Below, in pieces: positions 6,890 through 15,584 of a stretch of 64,000 bases of DNA. Below the pieces are notes generated by a model. That model made no database searches. It was not told the DNA's origin and worked only from the letters and a program-made list of their open reading frames with translations. Position numbers and translations under genes: made by a program. Positions within the stretch are counted from its first letter, which is position 1, and every line of letters starts with the position of its first letter. Source of the stretch: Parvibaculum sp046297875 (GTDB lineage Bacteria > Pseudomonadota > Alphaproteobacteria > Parvibaculales > Parvibaculaceae); assembly GCF_046297875.1 (NCBI RefSeq), contig NZ_JBKBHD010000002.1, positions 62,001 to 126,000 of the forward strand. Direction: 5' to 3'.

Positions 6890-9800
6890 ATGTGGATTGC
6901 CGACGTTTCCATACGCCGCCCCGTTTTCGCCATCATGATTATCGGTGCGCTGGTCGTATTGGGGTGGATTTCGCTCGGGCGCGTAGGCGTCGACCTGTTT
7001 CCGAAAGTCGAGTTTCCCGTCGTCTCGGTGACGACCAAGCTCGAAGGCTCTTCGCCTGAAGCTATCGAAAGCGACGTGACCGATCCGATCGAAGAGCAGG
7101 TCAACACGACATCGGGTATCGAAACGCTTTCCTCCACCAGCGCGGAAGGTCTGTCGCAGGTCGTCATTCAGTATGACCTCGATGAGAATGTCGACGTGAA
7201 GGCGCAGGACGTGCGCGACAAGGTTTCGCTGGCGCGTGCCAACCTGCCTCAGGATGCCGAGCAGTCCATCGTGCAGAAGGTGGACCCGGACGCACAGGCC
7301 ATCATGTCGGTAATGATCGCCGGCGATCTGCCGATCCGCGACCTCACGCATTTCGCCGACAAGACGGTGAAGGAACGGCTGCAGCGCATTTCCGGCGTGG
7401 GCTCCATCAGCGTGGTGGGCGGACGAGACCGGGAGGTTCGCATCTGGCTCGACGCCGTGAAGATGCGTGCCTATGGCGTGACAGCTGATGATGTGACATC
7501 CGCGATCCGCCGCGAACATGCAGAAATTCCTGGCGGCCGCCTCGAAGCCATGGGCGGTCTCACCGAATTCTCAATGAAGACCAAGGGCGAGATTTCATCC
7601 GTCGAAGGCTTCCGCAGCATTCTCGTCGCCTTCCGGCAGGACGGCGCGCCGACCACCATTGGCGATGTTGCACGCGTCGAGGACGGCATGGCGGACGAAC
7701 GCTCCTATGCCGAACTCAACGGCAAGCGAGGCGTCTCCCTCGAAATCCGCAAGCAATCGGGCCGCAATACGGTCGAAGTGGCCCGTGCGATCCGGCAGGA
7801 GCTTGACGAAATCCGCAAGATCGCACCCGACAGCGTCAATATCGAAACGGCGCGCGACACGGCAGTCTTCATCGAAGGATCGGCAGCAGACGTGTTCGTC
7901 GATATCCAGCTTGGCATCGTTCTCGTCATCGCCGTCACGCTCGCCTTCCTGCTTTCGATCCGTGCGACATTGATCGTTGCCGTGGCCATGCCGACGGCGC
8001 TCGTATCGACCTTCTTTGCCTTCTATGTGATGGACTTCACCATCAACATGATGACGCTGATGGCGCTTTCGCTTGCAGTGGGCCTCCTCGTGGACGATGC
8101 CATCGTCGTACTGGAAAGCATCTATCGCAAGCTCGAGGAAGGCATGCCGCCGATGCAGGCCGCCTCCGAAGGCACAAAGCAGGTCGGCCTTGCGGTGCTC
8201 GCCGCCACGTTCTCGATCTGCGCCGTGTTCGTTCCGATTGCCTTCATGGATGGCGTCGTCGGCCGCTTCTTCTTCCAGTACGGCCTTGCCATTACCTTCT
8301 CGGTGCTCGTTTCGCTGCTGGTATCGCTGACGCTGACACCGATGCTTTGCTCGCGCGTGCTGAAACCGGGCGAAACAGACCCTGCGAGCTATAATCGCGT
8401 CGCGCGGTTCTTCGACGATGCCTACAATTCTCTCGACCGCTTCTATGGCCGGGTTCTCGGATGGGCGCTCGGTGCGCGCTGGGTCGTTGTTCTTGTCGCC
8501 ATATTCTCGCTGTTTCTTGCCGTCTTCGTGGCGCGCACAATCCCGATGGCATTCGACTCGCGCGCCGACCGCGCGGAATTCCTCGCAACCGTGGAACTTC
8601 CTTTCGGTGCCGGGATGGAGGAGACGCGGATCGTCGCATCGCGCGTCGCCCATGCCATTTCAGGGGTCCGCGAGGTGAGGACGGTGTTCTACACCATCGG
8701 CTCCGATGCGCAGCAAAGCGTCAACAAGGCCTCCTTTTATATTGGACTGACGGCGAAGGACGAACGCAAGGACAGCTTCATCCCGATCATGGATGAAACG
8801 CGCCTCGCCATGCAGCGCGCGGCGCCAGAAGCCAAGCACATTTCGCTTGCCGATGTGCCCTGGATCTCCGGTGGCGGTTTTGCCGACTTCGCCATGATGT
8901 ATGTGCTGCAGGGGCCGGACCTTGCGGTGCTGGAGGAAAACGCCAATCACGTCGTCGCACGGATGCGGCAAAGCCCGCTCTTCGCCGACACCAAGACGAG
9001 TTACGACTCCGGCAAGCCGGAAGTGCAAGTTCAGGTGGACCGGCGCCGCGCGGCCGATCTCGGCGTGCCGGTGCGCGCGCTTGCGGAAACGGTGCGTGCG
9101 ACGGTGGGCGGCATGAAGGCGGGCAGCTTCGAGGAGTTCGGTCAGCGATTCGACGTTCGCGTGCGGCTTGAGGAAAGCCAGCGCGACGACATTTCGAAGC
9201 TCTCTCTCATTCAGGTGCGGGCCGCGAATGGCAGCCTGATCGACATTTCCAATGTGGCGCGTTTCGATGTTGCCGAAGGTCCGGCACAGATCGAACGGCA
9301 GAACAGGGCGCGGCGCATCGCGATCCTTGCAAACAACCCGGAAGGCGCAGCACTCGGGCCGGCTTCCGCCGAGGTGGAGAAATATCTAAACGAGCTCGAG
9401 CTGCCCGCCGGCTATTCATGGAGCGCGGAGGGCCGCTCCAAGCGGATGAAGGAAACGGGCGCCGCCATCGGCTTTGCCTTCATGCTTGCGCTCATTGCGC
9501 TCTACATGATCCTCGCCTCACAGTTCAACAGCTTCGCCCAGCCTGCGATCATCATGCTGTCGGCGCCGCTCTCCTTCGCGGGCGCCTTCATCGCGCTGAA
9601 GATTTCCGGTCAGGAAATGACGATGTTCAGCCAGATCTCGCTGCTGGCCCTGATGGGGCTCGTGATGAAGAACGGCATCCTGCTCGTCGACTATACGAAC
9701 CAGCTGCGCGAGGCGGGCGCCACGGCCCGCGAAGCCGCGCTGAAAGCAGGGCCTGTCCGCTTGCGCCCGGTGCTGATGACGCAGATCGCGACCATATGCG

Positions 9801-10030
9801 GCCTGATCCCGGTTGCCTTGTCGACCAGCCAGGGGGCCGAGTTCCGCAATGCCATGGGCATCCTCGTCATCGGCGGCCTCATCTCGTCCACTGCGCTCAC
9901 GCTTGTCGTGGTGCCGGTCGCCTATACGCTGATGGAAGATGCACGCACCCGGATTGGCCGGATCGGCGGCGCTTTCCGGCGGATGGGGGCGAAACTCGGC
10001 GGCAAGGCGCCCGGCGCACCCGCGGAATAG
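6890..10030 (+). CDS. RND multidrug efflux permease (AcrB/HAE1-type)
   Basis: 1046 residues starting MWIADVSIRRPVFAIMI, preceded by AGGAG (6877-6881). Length, twelve expected membrane segments and signatures match hydrophobe/amphiphile RND pumps: VGVDLFPKVEFPVV near the N-terminus, the GLLVDDAIVVLESI segment in TM4 with the proton-relay Asp pair, and GLVMKNGILLVDYTNQLRE in the second half. It exports amphiphilic compounds using the proton gradient. It lies 22 nt after the adaptor gene, forming a two-gene operon probably repressed by the MarR protein at 5102-5602. No outer-membrane factor gene follows. Confidence 0.95.
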   Translation: MWIADVSIRRPVFAIMIIGALVVLGWISLGRVGVDLFPKVEFPVVSVTTKLEGSSPEAIESDVTDPIEEQVNTTSGIETLSSTSAEGLSQVVIQYDLDENVDVKAQDVRDKVSLARANLPQDAEQSIVQKVDPDAQAIMSVMIAGDLPIRDLTHFADKTVKERLQRISGVGSISVVGGRDREVRIWLDAVKMRAYGVTADDVTSAIRREHAEIPGGRLEAMGGLTEFSMKTKGEISSVEGFRSILVAFRQDGAPTTIGDVARVEDGMADERSYAELNGKRGVSLEIRKQSGRNTVEVARAIRQELDEIRKIAPDSVNIETARDTAVFIEGSAADVFVDIQLGIVLVIAVTLAFLLSIRATLIVAVAMPTALVSTFFAFYVMDFTINMMTLMALSLAVGLLVDDAIVVLESIYRKLEEGMPPMQAASEGTKQVGLAVLAATFSICAVFVPIAFMDGVVGRFFFQYGLAITFSVLVSLLVSLTLTPMLCSRVLKPGETDPASYNRVARFFDDAYNSLDRFYGRVLGWALGARWVVVLVAIFSLFLAVFVARTIPMAFDSRADRAEFLATVELPFGAGMEETRIVASRVAHAISGVREVRTVFYTIGSDAQQSVNKASFYIGLTAKDERKDSFIPIMDETRLAMQRAAPEAKHISLADVPWISGGGFADFAMMYVLQGPDLAVLEENANHVVARMRQSPLFADTKTSYDSGKPEVQVQVDRRRAADLGVPVRALAETVRATVGGMKAGSFEEFGQRFDVRVRLEESQRDDISKLSLIQVRAANGSLIDISNVARFDVAEGPAQIERQNRARRIAILANNPEGAALGPASAEVEKYLNELELPAGYSWSAEGRSKRMKETGAAIGFAFMLALIALYMILASQFNSFAQPAIIMLSAPLSFAGAFIALKISGQEMTMFSQISLLALMGLVMKNGILLVDYTNQLREAGATAREAALKAGPVRLRPVLMTQIATICGLIPVALSTSQGAEFRNAMGILVIGGLISSTALTLVVVPVAYTLMEDARTRIGRIGGAFRRMGAKLGGKAPGAPAE

Positions 10031-10145
10031 CGCCGATTTTCCGGCAGATCGCTCTAAATCAGCCGATTTCCTTAAGCGAATGCTTACCGCCTGAGGCGCA
10101 TCATCCCACCCGGATTCACCTATTCGGGCGGAGGCTCCTCGTCAG

Positions 10146-10682
10146 ATGGCGAAAGCGCAGTTCCATAAAAACCAGCGGGTCTATGTGCGCCCGGTGGGCA
10201 CCTGGGCGACGATCGAGCGGATCGTGCCGCAATGGGTGAAGGACATGGATGAGCCGCTGCGCATCCATTACGACGTCGGCCTTGGCCGCGACTTCGCCGC
10301 GAAGGAACTCGAAACCGAGGAAGTCGCCACGCTTTCCCATCTCGATCCCGAGATGGAGGAATGGCATGTGGTGCGCGTCGCCAACAAGTGGCGGGGCGCG
10401 GATGAATGCGCCAATCATCCCATTCCAGGCACGCATCCCGTCGTCGTGACGGGCAGCCATGAAGGCGGCGGCTGGCGCGTGCCGGGCGTCGAATACGATC
10501 TCACGCCGGACCGCGTGGAATTGCAGGCCAAGGTGATCGCCGCCTCGCCCAAATTCCTCGTCCTCCTGCGCCGCCTTGCCGACTATGCGCGGCACAACCC
10601 GGAAAACCTGCCGGACGATGTCATGGCGATCGCGAATGACGCCGATGCGATCGTGACCAGCATCATGGGCCCGGCCACGTAA
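10146..10682 (+). CDS. Conserved-looking hypothetical protein, 178 aa
   Basis: I do not recognise this family. The protein begins MAKAQFHKNQRVYVRPVGTW and has a beta-rich first half (a KOW/SH3-like look around QRVYVRPVGTWATIERI, which is only an impression) and a helical end (VIAASPKFLVLLRRLADYARHNPENLPDDVMAIANDADAIV). No signal peptide or membrane segment. It is transcribed alone between the efflux pump and pepN genes with normal GC-rich codon use, so it is likely a real cytoplasmic protein. Function unknown. Confidence 0.75.
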   Translation: MAKAQFHKNQRVYVRPVGTWATIERIVPQWVKDMDEPLRIHYDVGLGRDFAAKELETEEVATLSHLDPEMEEWHVVRVANKWRGADECANHPIPGTHPVVVTGSHEGGGWRVPGVEYDLTPDRVELQAKVIAASPKFLVLLRRLADYARHNPENLPDDVMAIANDADAIVTSIMGPAT

Positions 10683-10775
10683 GGCACGCCGCCCCAATTC
10701 CGCCATTCCTCTCGCGAAAATGACGGCCTTGAGCTATCAAGACCGTACGCCTTTTTCCGTGAGTACCGAGCCGCC

Positions 10776-13427
10776 ATGCGCACCGACGACCCCCGCCCGA
10801 TCCGCCTCAAGGACTATACGCCGCCCGCCTTTGCCATTGCCGAGGTGACGCTCGATATCGAGCTGGACCCGAAGGCGACGCGCGTCCATACGACACTGAA
10901 GATGGAACGGAATCCGCATTCGACGGACCGCGTGGCGCCCCTTGCACTCGACGGCGAGAAGCTGAAGCTTCTCGAAGTGAAGATCGATGGCGAGGTGCTG
11001 GGCAGGAACCGCTACAGCCTCAGCGACACGCAGCTCCTGATCCATGAGGTGCCTGAAGGCGGTTTCACGCTCGAGACGGTTGCAACCTGCGCGCCGGAGG
11101 AGAACACGGCGCTCGAAGGGCTCTATCTCTCGAACGGCATCTATTGCACGCAATGCGAGGCGGAAGGCTTCCGCCGCATCACCTATTATCCGGACCGGCC
11201 GGACGTGATGTCCGTTTTCCGGACGCGCATCACCGGCGACCGCAAGGCAACGCCCGTGCTGCTGTCGAACGGAAATCCGGTGAAAAGCGGCAAGACGAAA
11301 GACGGGCGGCATTTCGTCGAGTGGCACGACCCCTTCCCCAAGCCCTCCTATCTCTTCGCGCTTGTGGCTGGCGATCTCGCGCAGGTCGAAGACCGCTTCA
11401 CCACCATGTCCGGCCGCGAAGTGACGCTTCGCATCTTCGTCGAAAAGGGCAACGAGGATCGCTGCGCCTATGCGATGGAAGCACTGAAGCGCGCCATGAA
11501 ATGGGACGAGGAACGCTTCGGCCGCGAATACGATCTCGACATCTTCATGATTGTCGCGGTGAGCGCCTTCAACATGGGCGCGATGGAAAACAAGGGCCTC
11601 AACGTCTTCAACGACAAGTACATCCTCGCGCGGCCAGATACGGCGACGGATGCCGACTATGCCGCGATCGAGGCGATCATCGCGCATGAATATTTCCACA
11701 ACTGGACGGGCAACCGCATCACCTGCCGCGACTGGTTCCAGCTTTGCCTGAAGGAAGGGCTGACCGTCTTCCGCGATCAGGAATTCACGAGCGATATGCG
11801 CTCGCGCGCTGTGAAGCGGATTTCCGATGTGCGGCTCCTGCGCGCCCACCAGTTCCCGGAGGATGGCGGGCCGCTTGCCCATCCTGTGCGGCCGGACAGC
11901 TATATCGAGATCAATAATTTCTATACGGCGACCGTCTACGAGAAGGGCGCCGAGCTTTGCCGCATGATCCACACCATGGCGGGCCCCAAGCGCTTCCGCA
12001 AAGGCATGGATCTCTATTTCGAACGGCATGACGGCGAAGCAGCGACGGTGGAGAATTTCCTCGATGCGTTGGCCGAAGGCGCCAAGCTCGATCTGTCGCA
12101 GTTCAAGCGCTGGTACGAGCAGTCGGGCACGCCGGAAGTACTTGCCTCCGGCCGCTACGACGCGGCGCGCAAGACCTATACGCTGAAAATGAGCCAGGTC
12201 TGCCAGCCGACGCCGGGCCAGCGCGTGAAACAGCCCTATCATGTTCCGGTCGCCATCGGCCTTGTCGGACCGGATGGCAAGGACATGCCGCTGACGCTTG
12301 ACGGCGAGGAGAAACCCGGCGCGAAAACGCGCGTGCTGCATCTGACCGAGCGCGAGGCGACATGGCGCTTCCGCGATGTGAAGGAAAAGCCGGTGCCGTC
12401 GCTGCTGCGCGGCTTTACGGCGCCTGTGAAGCTCAATGCCAATCTCAAGGAGCGCGATTTCGTGTTTCTGATGCGCCATGACAGCGACAGCTTCAACCGC
12501 TGGGAAGCGGCGCAGCGCTATGCGACAGGACTGCTTGCCGGCATGGTGGAGACGGTGAAGGCGGGCGGCAGTCCCCGCAAGGGCACCGGCTTTGCCGGGA
12601 TGGTGCGCGACATCCTGCGCGCGAAGAAAACCGATCCGGAATTTGCGGCACAGATCGTTCTCCTTCCGAGCGAGCAGGCGCTTGCCCAGATCATCGGCAA
12701 GGATGTCGATGTCGACGCCATTCACGACGCTCGCGAGATTCTGCGCGTATCGATCGCCGTGGAGGCAAAGGATGCGCTTCTCGATTGCTACAACCGCATG
12801 GAAGTGAAAGCGGCCTACAGCCCCGATGCCGAGCAGGCGGGGCGGCGCGCCTTGCGCAACACCTGTCTTGCCTATCTGGCCGCCGCACCGGATGGCGATG
12901 GCGTAGCGCTGGCAGCGGAGCAATTCCGCCGGGCCGACAACATGACGGACAAGATCGCCGCGATCACCGTGCTTTCCAACATCGACTGCAGTGAACGCGA
13001 GGAAGCGCTCGCCGCCTTCCACGACCAATGGAAGAGCGATCATCTCGTCATGGACAAGTGGTTCACCATTCAGGCGCTCTCCTATCTTCCCGGCACGCTT
13101 GCCGAAGTGAAGCGCCTCACGGGCCATCCCGCTTTCACCATGAAGAACCCGAACAAGGTGCGCTCGCTGATCGGCAGCTTCGCCAATGCGAACCAGCTTC
13201 GGTTTCATGACGCGAAGGGCGCGGGCTATCGCTTCGTCGCTGACAAGGTGCTGGAACTCGACAGACTCAATCCGCAGGTCGCCGCGCGCATGCTCGGTGC
13301 CTTCAAGAGCTGGCGGCAGATGGAGCCGAAACGCCGCAAGCTCATGCAGGCCGAGCTGAAACGGATCGTGGGGGTAGAGGGCCTCTCGCGCGATGTTTTC
13401 GAGATCGCCAGCAAAACGCTCGCCTGA
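10776..13427 (+). CDS. pepN: Aminopeptidase N (M1 zinc metallopeptidase)
   Basis: 883 residues, the usual length for proteobacterial PepN. The exopeptidase signature GAMEN (about residue 268) and the zinc site HEYFH (H304, E305, H308) with downstream Glu in LKEGLT are intact. It removes N-terminal residues from peptides in the cytoplasm. C-terminal helical domains (DUF3458-type) continue to residue 883. A stem-loop GTCCCG/CGGGAC (13431-13445) follows the stop but lacks a T-run, so it is not a convincing terminator. Confidence 0.97.
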   Translation: MRTDDPRPIRLKDYTPPAFAIAEVTLDIELDPKATRVHTTLKMERNPHSTDRVAPLALDGEKLKLLEVKIDGEVLGRNRYSLSDTQLLIHEVPEGGFTLETVATCAPEENTALEGLYLSNGIYCTQCEAEGFRRITYYPDRPDVMSVFRTRITGDRKATPVLLSNGNPVKSGKTKDGRHFVEWHDPFPKPSYLFALVAGDLAQVEDRFTTMSGREVTLRIFVEKGNEDRCAYAMEALKRAMKWDEERFGREYDLDIFMIVAVSAFNMGAMENKGLNVFNDKYILARPDTATDADYAAIEAIIAHEYFHNWTGNRITCRDWFQLCLKEGLTVFRDQEFTSDMRSRAVKRISDVRLLRAHQFPEDGGPLAHPVRPDSYIEINNFYTATVYEKGAELCRMIHTMAGPKRFRKGMDLYFERHDGEAATVENFLDALAEGAKLDLSQFKRWYEQSGTPEVLASGRYDAARKTYTLKMSQVCQPTPGQRVKQPYHVPVAIGLVGPDGKDMPLTLDGEEKPGAKTRVLHLTEREATWRFRDVKEKPVPSLLRGFTAPVKLNANLKERDFVFLMRHDSDSFNRWEAAQRYATGLLAGMVETVKAGGSPRKGTGFAGMVRDILRAKKTDPEFAAQIVLLPSEQALAQIIGKDVDVDAIHDAREILRVSIAVEAKDALLDCYNRMEVKAAYSPDAEQAGRRALRNTCLAYLAAAPDGDGVALAAEQFRRADNMTDKIAAITVLSNIDCSEREEALAAFHDQWKSDHLVMDKWFTIQALSYLPGTLAEVKRLTGHPAFTMKNPNKVRSLIGSFANANQLRFHDAKGAGYRFVADKVLELDRLNPQVAARMLGAFKSWRQMEPKRRKLMQAELKRIVGVEGLSRDVFEIASKTLA

Positions 13428-13535
13428 GCCGTCCCGCCGCGGGACGAAACGGCCGATGGCAGTTAACCCTCTCTTCAGGTTAACCGCTTATTAGGAGTGA
13501 ATCGGGCCGTTCCCGGTGAGTCCCGTTTGCATCGG

Positions 13536-13551
13536 TTAACAAAAAGTTAAC
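13536..13551. promoter_or_regulatory. CtrA-type box TTAA-N7-TTAAC
   Basis: TTAA (13536-13539), seven bases, TTAAC (13547-13551): an exact match to the full CtrA consensus of alphaproteobacteria. Two more GTTAAC-containing half-sites lie upstream around 13460-13486. The stretch 13428-13724 between pepN and the kinase gene holds no gene. CtrA binding is inferred. Confidence 0.6.
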
Positions 13552-13724
13552 GCCAGCTATGGACAGCGGGACTCCAAGGCCGAATCATCGTTTCAAGCGC
13601 GGTGATTCGTTTCGGCCATGATTGGCGCCACATATCTATTCGGGTGTGGCGCATGGTAGGGTACGAGACGGCGCCGCAGGTGAGTAACAAACGGGGCCAT
13701 AGCCCGGAGCGGACGGACGAGCGC

Positions 13725-15584
13725 ATGAGCGATGCGACGACGACACGCGAGGACGCAGCCAGGTGGCAGGAAGCCGCGGCGCCGAAGCGGCGCGCACTGC
13801 CTGCCGGACTTCTGCCGCGCCTTGCCCTTGGCCTTTCCGCGGTTGCGCTCGGCGCGCTGAATGTCGCGCTCTTCTCGCAGGACGGATTCTCGCGGGCGCT
13901 CGCCTTCTCGTCGCTGCTTTCGGGCGGCTATATCATCATCGCCTATATGCTGGTGCGGCTGCGCGAGTCGAAGCTCGATGCGGAAGCGGCCCTTGTCGAG
14001 AACCAGCACCGGTTCGACATGGCCTTTGCCGGCGCACGTTGCGGCATCTGGGACTGGGATATCAGCGAAAACCGGATTTACTGGTCATCCGCCATGTTCG
14101 ACATGGTGGGGCTGAAGCAGCCGTCGAAGCGGTTGTCGTCTGCCGAGATCAAGGTGCTCGCCCATCCCGACGACGCGGACGCGATCGACGAGATTGCCAA
14201 TGCCGTCAACCGGCCTTCCCGCTCCTACGACACCACGTTCCGTCTGCGCCATGCAGATGGAAGCTGGGTCTGGATGCATGCCAAGGGCCAGGTCTGGAGC
14301 GGCGGCCGCTCGGCCGGGTTCCGGCGCAGCGGTGCATCGGCGCTGCAGGCGGGCGACCGGCTTGTCGGCATCACCATCGACATTACCGAACAGAAGCTCG
14401 CCGAAGAGCGTGTGTCGGAAGCGAATGAGCGGCTGCGCGACGCCATCGAAAGCGTCGGCGAGGCATTCGTGCTCTGGGATGCGGAGGGGCGCCTCGTCAC
14501 GGCGAACAGCAAGTTCAGCGAATTCCTCAATATTCAGGAACCCGAGGCAGGCACATCGCGCGGTGCGCTGATGGCGCGGGCCGGCATCGGCGAAGCCTGG
14601 CCGGTCGCGAGCGAAAGCGGAGGCGATCAGGCCGTCACCGAAATCCGCCTGCCCGGCGGGCGCTGGCTGCAGATCAGCGAACGGCGGACGAAGAATGGCG
14701 GTCATGTGAATGTCGGCACCGACATCACCGGCATCAAGGAACAGGAAGCGGCGCTGACCGACAACAAGCTCGCGCTCGAAAAGACGGTGCGCGACCTCGA
14801 GGCATCGCGGCGGAAGCTGCAGGAACAGGCGCGTCAGCTCGTCGATCTCGCCGAGAAATACGCTTCCGAAAAGACGCGCGCCGAAGCGGCGAACCGATCC
14901 AAATCGGAGTTCCTCGCCAATATGAGCCATGAGCTTCGCACGCCGCTCAACGCAATTATCGGCTTCTCGGAAATCATGGGCTCGGGCCTCTTCGGCGAAC
15001 TCGGTTCGCCGAAATACAAGGAATATGCTTCCGATATTCATGCGAGCGGGACGCATCTGCTTGAACTCATCAACGACATTCTCGACATGTCGAAGATCGA
15101 GGCGGGCCGCATGACGCTCGAAACGCAGGAACTCGACGTGGCCGAGGTCGTGGACGAGTCGCTCCGCCTCGTTTCCGGCCGCGCCGAACTTGCAAGCGTG
15201 AAGGTCGAGAACCTGCTGCCTGCGCTTCCGGCCGTGAATGCCGACAAGCGCGCCGTGAAGCAGGTGCTGCTCAACCTCCTGTCAAACGCGGTGAAGTTCA
15301 CGCCGGCCGGCGGATCGATCTATCTCAAGGGTGCGACGAAGGATGGCATCGTCACCATCGCCGTCGAGGATACCGGCATCGGCATCCCGGCAAGCGCCTT
15401 GCCGAAGATCGGCCGGCCCTTCGAACAGGTGGAAAGCCAGCACTCGAAGTCGCACAAGGGCACGGGCCTCGGCCTCGCCCTCTCCCGTTCGCTCGTGGAA
15501 CTTCATGGCGGTACACTCACCATCGAGAGCACCGAGGGTGTCGGCACGACGGTGAGTTTCACGCTGCCTGTGGCGGCAGCCTAA
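13725..15584 (+). CDS. PAS-domain sensor histidine kinase, PleC/DivJ (PdhS)-like
   Basis: 619 residues from ATG 13725; the frame is open upstream to 13602, and the ribosome binding site is weak, so the start is uncertain. Two membrane segments (about residues 30-85), a PAS domain with PAC (FDMAFAGARCGIWDWDISENRIYWS), a second PAS-like region (AIESVGEAFVLWDAEGRLVTAN), a coiled-coil linker, then HisKA with H402 in FLANMSHELRTPLNAIIGFSE and an HATPase domain (NLLSNAVKF, DTGIGIP, GTGLGLALSRSLVELHGG). The segment FGELGSPKYKEYASDIHASG after the H-box is characteristic of the PleC/DivJ/PdhS kinases that act on DivK/PleD in cell-cycle control. The CtrA-type box upstream fits. No response regulator gene is adjacent. 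Confidence 0.88.
   Translation: MSDATTTREDAARWQEAAAPKRRALPAGLLPRLALGLSAVALGALNVALFSQDGFSRALAFSSLLSGGYIIIAYMLVRLRESKLDAEAALVENQHRFDMAFAGARCGIWDWDISENRIYWSSAMFDMVGLKQPSKRLSSAEIKVLAHPDDADAIDEIANAVNRPSRSYDTTFRLRHADGSWVWMHAKGQVWSGGRSAGFRRSGASALQAGDRLVGITIDITEQKLAEERVSEANERLRDAIESVGEAFVLWDAEGRLVTANSKFSEFLNIQEPEAGTSRGALMARAGIGEAWPVASESGGDQAVTEIRLPGGRWLQISERRTKNGGHVNVGTDITGIKEQEAALTDNKLALEKTVRDLEASRRKLQEQARQLVDLAEKYASEKTRAEAANRSKSEFLANMSHELRTPLNAIIGFSEIMGSGLFGELGSPKYKEYASDIHASGTHLLELINDILDMSKIEAGRMTLETQELDVAEVVDESLRLVSGRAELASVKVENLLPALPAVNADKRAVKQVLLNLLSNAVKFTPAGGSIYLKGATKDGIVTIAVEDTGIGIPASALPKIGRPFEQVESQHSKSHKGTGLGLALSRSLVELHGGTLTIESTEGVGTTVSFTLPVAAA

Noticed and set aside
10737..13208. An 823-codon minus-strand frame opposite pepN
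   Set aside because: Antisense to a full-length PepN with intact catalytic residues; composition typical of GC-rich shadow frames.
13431..13445. GTCCCG/CGGGAC stem-loop after pepN as an intrinsic terminator
   Set aside because: Short stem, three-base loop and no T-run.
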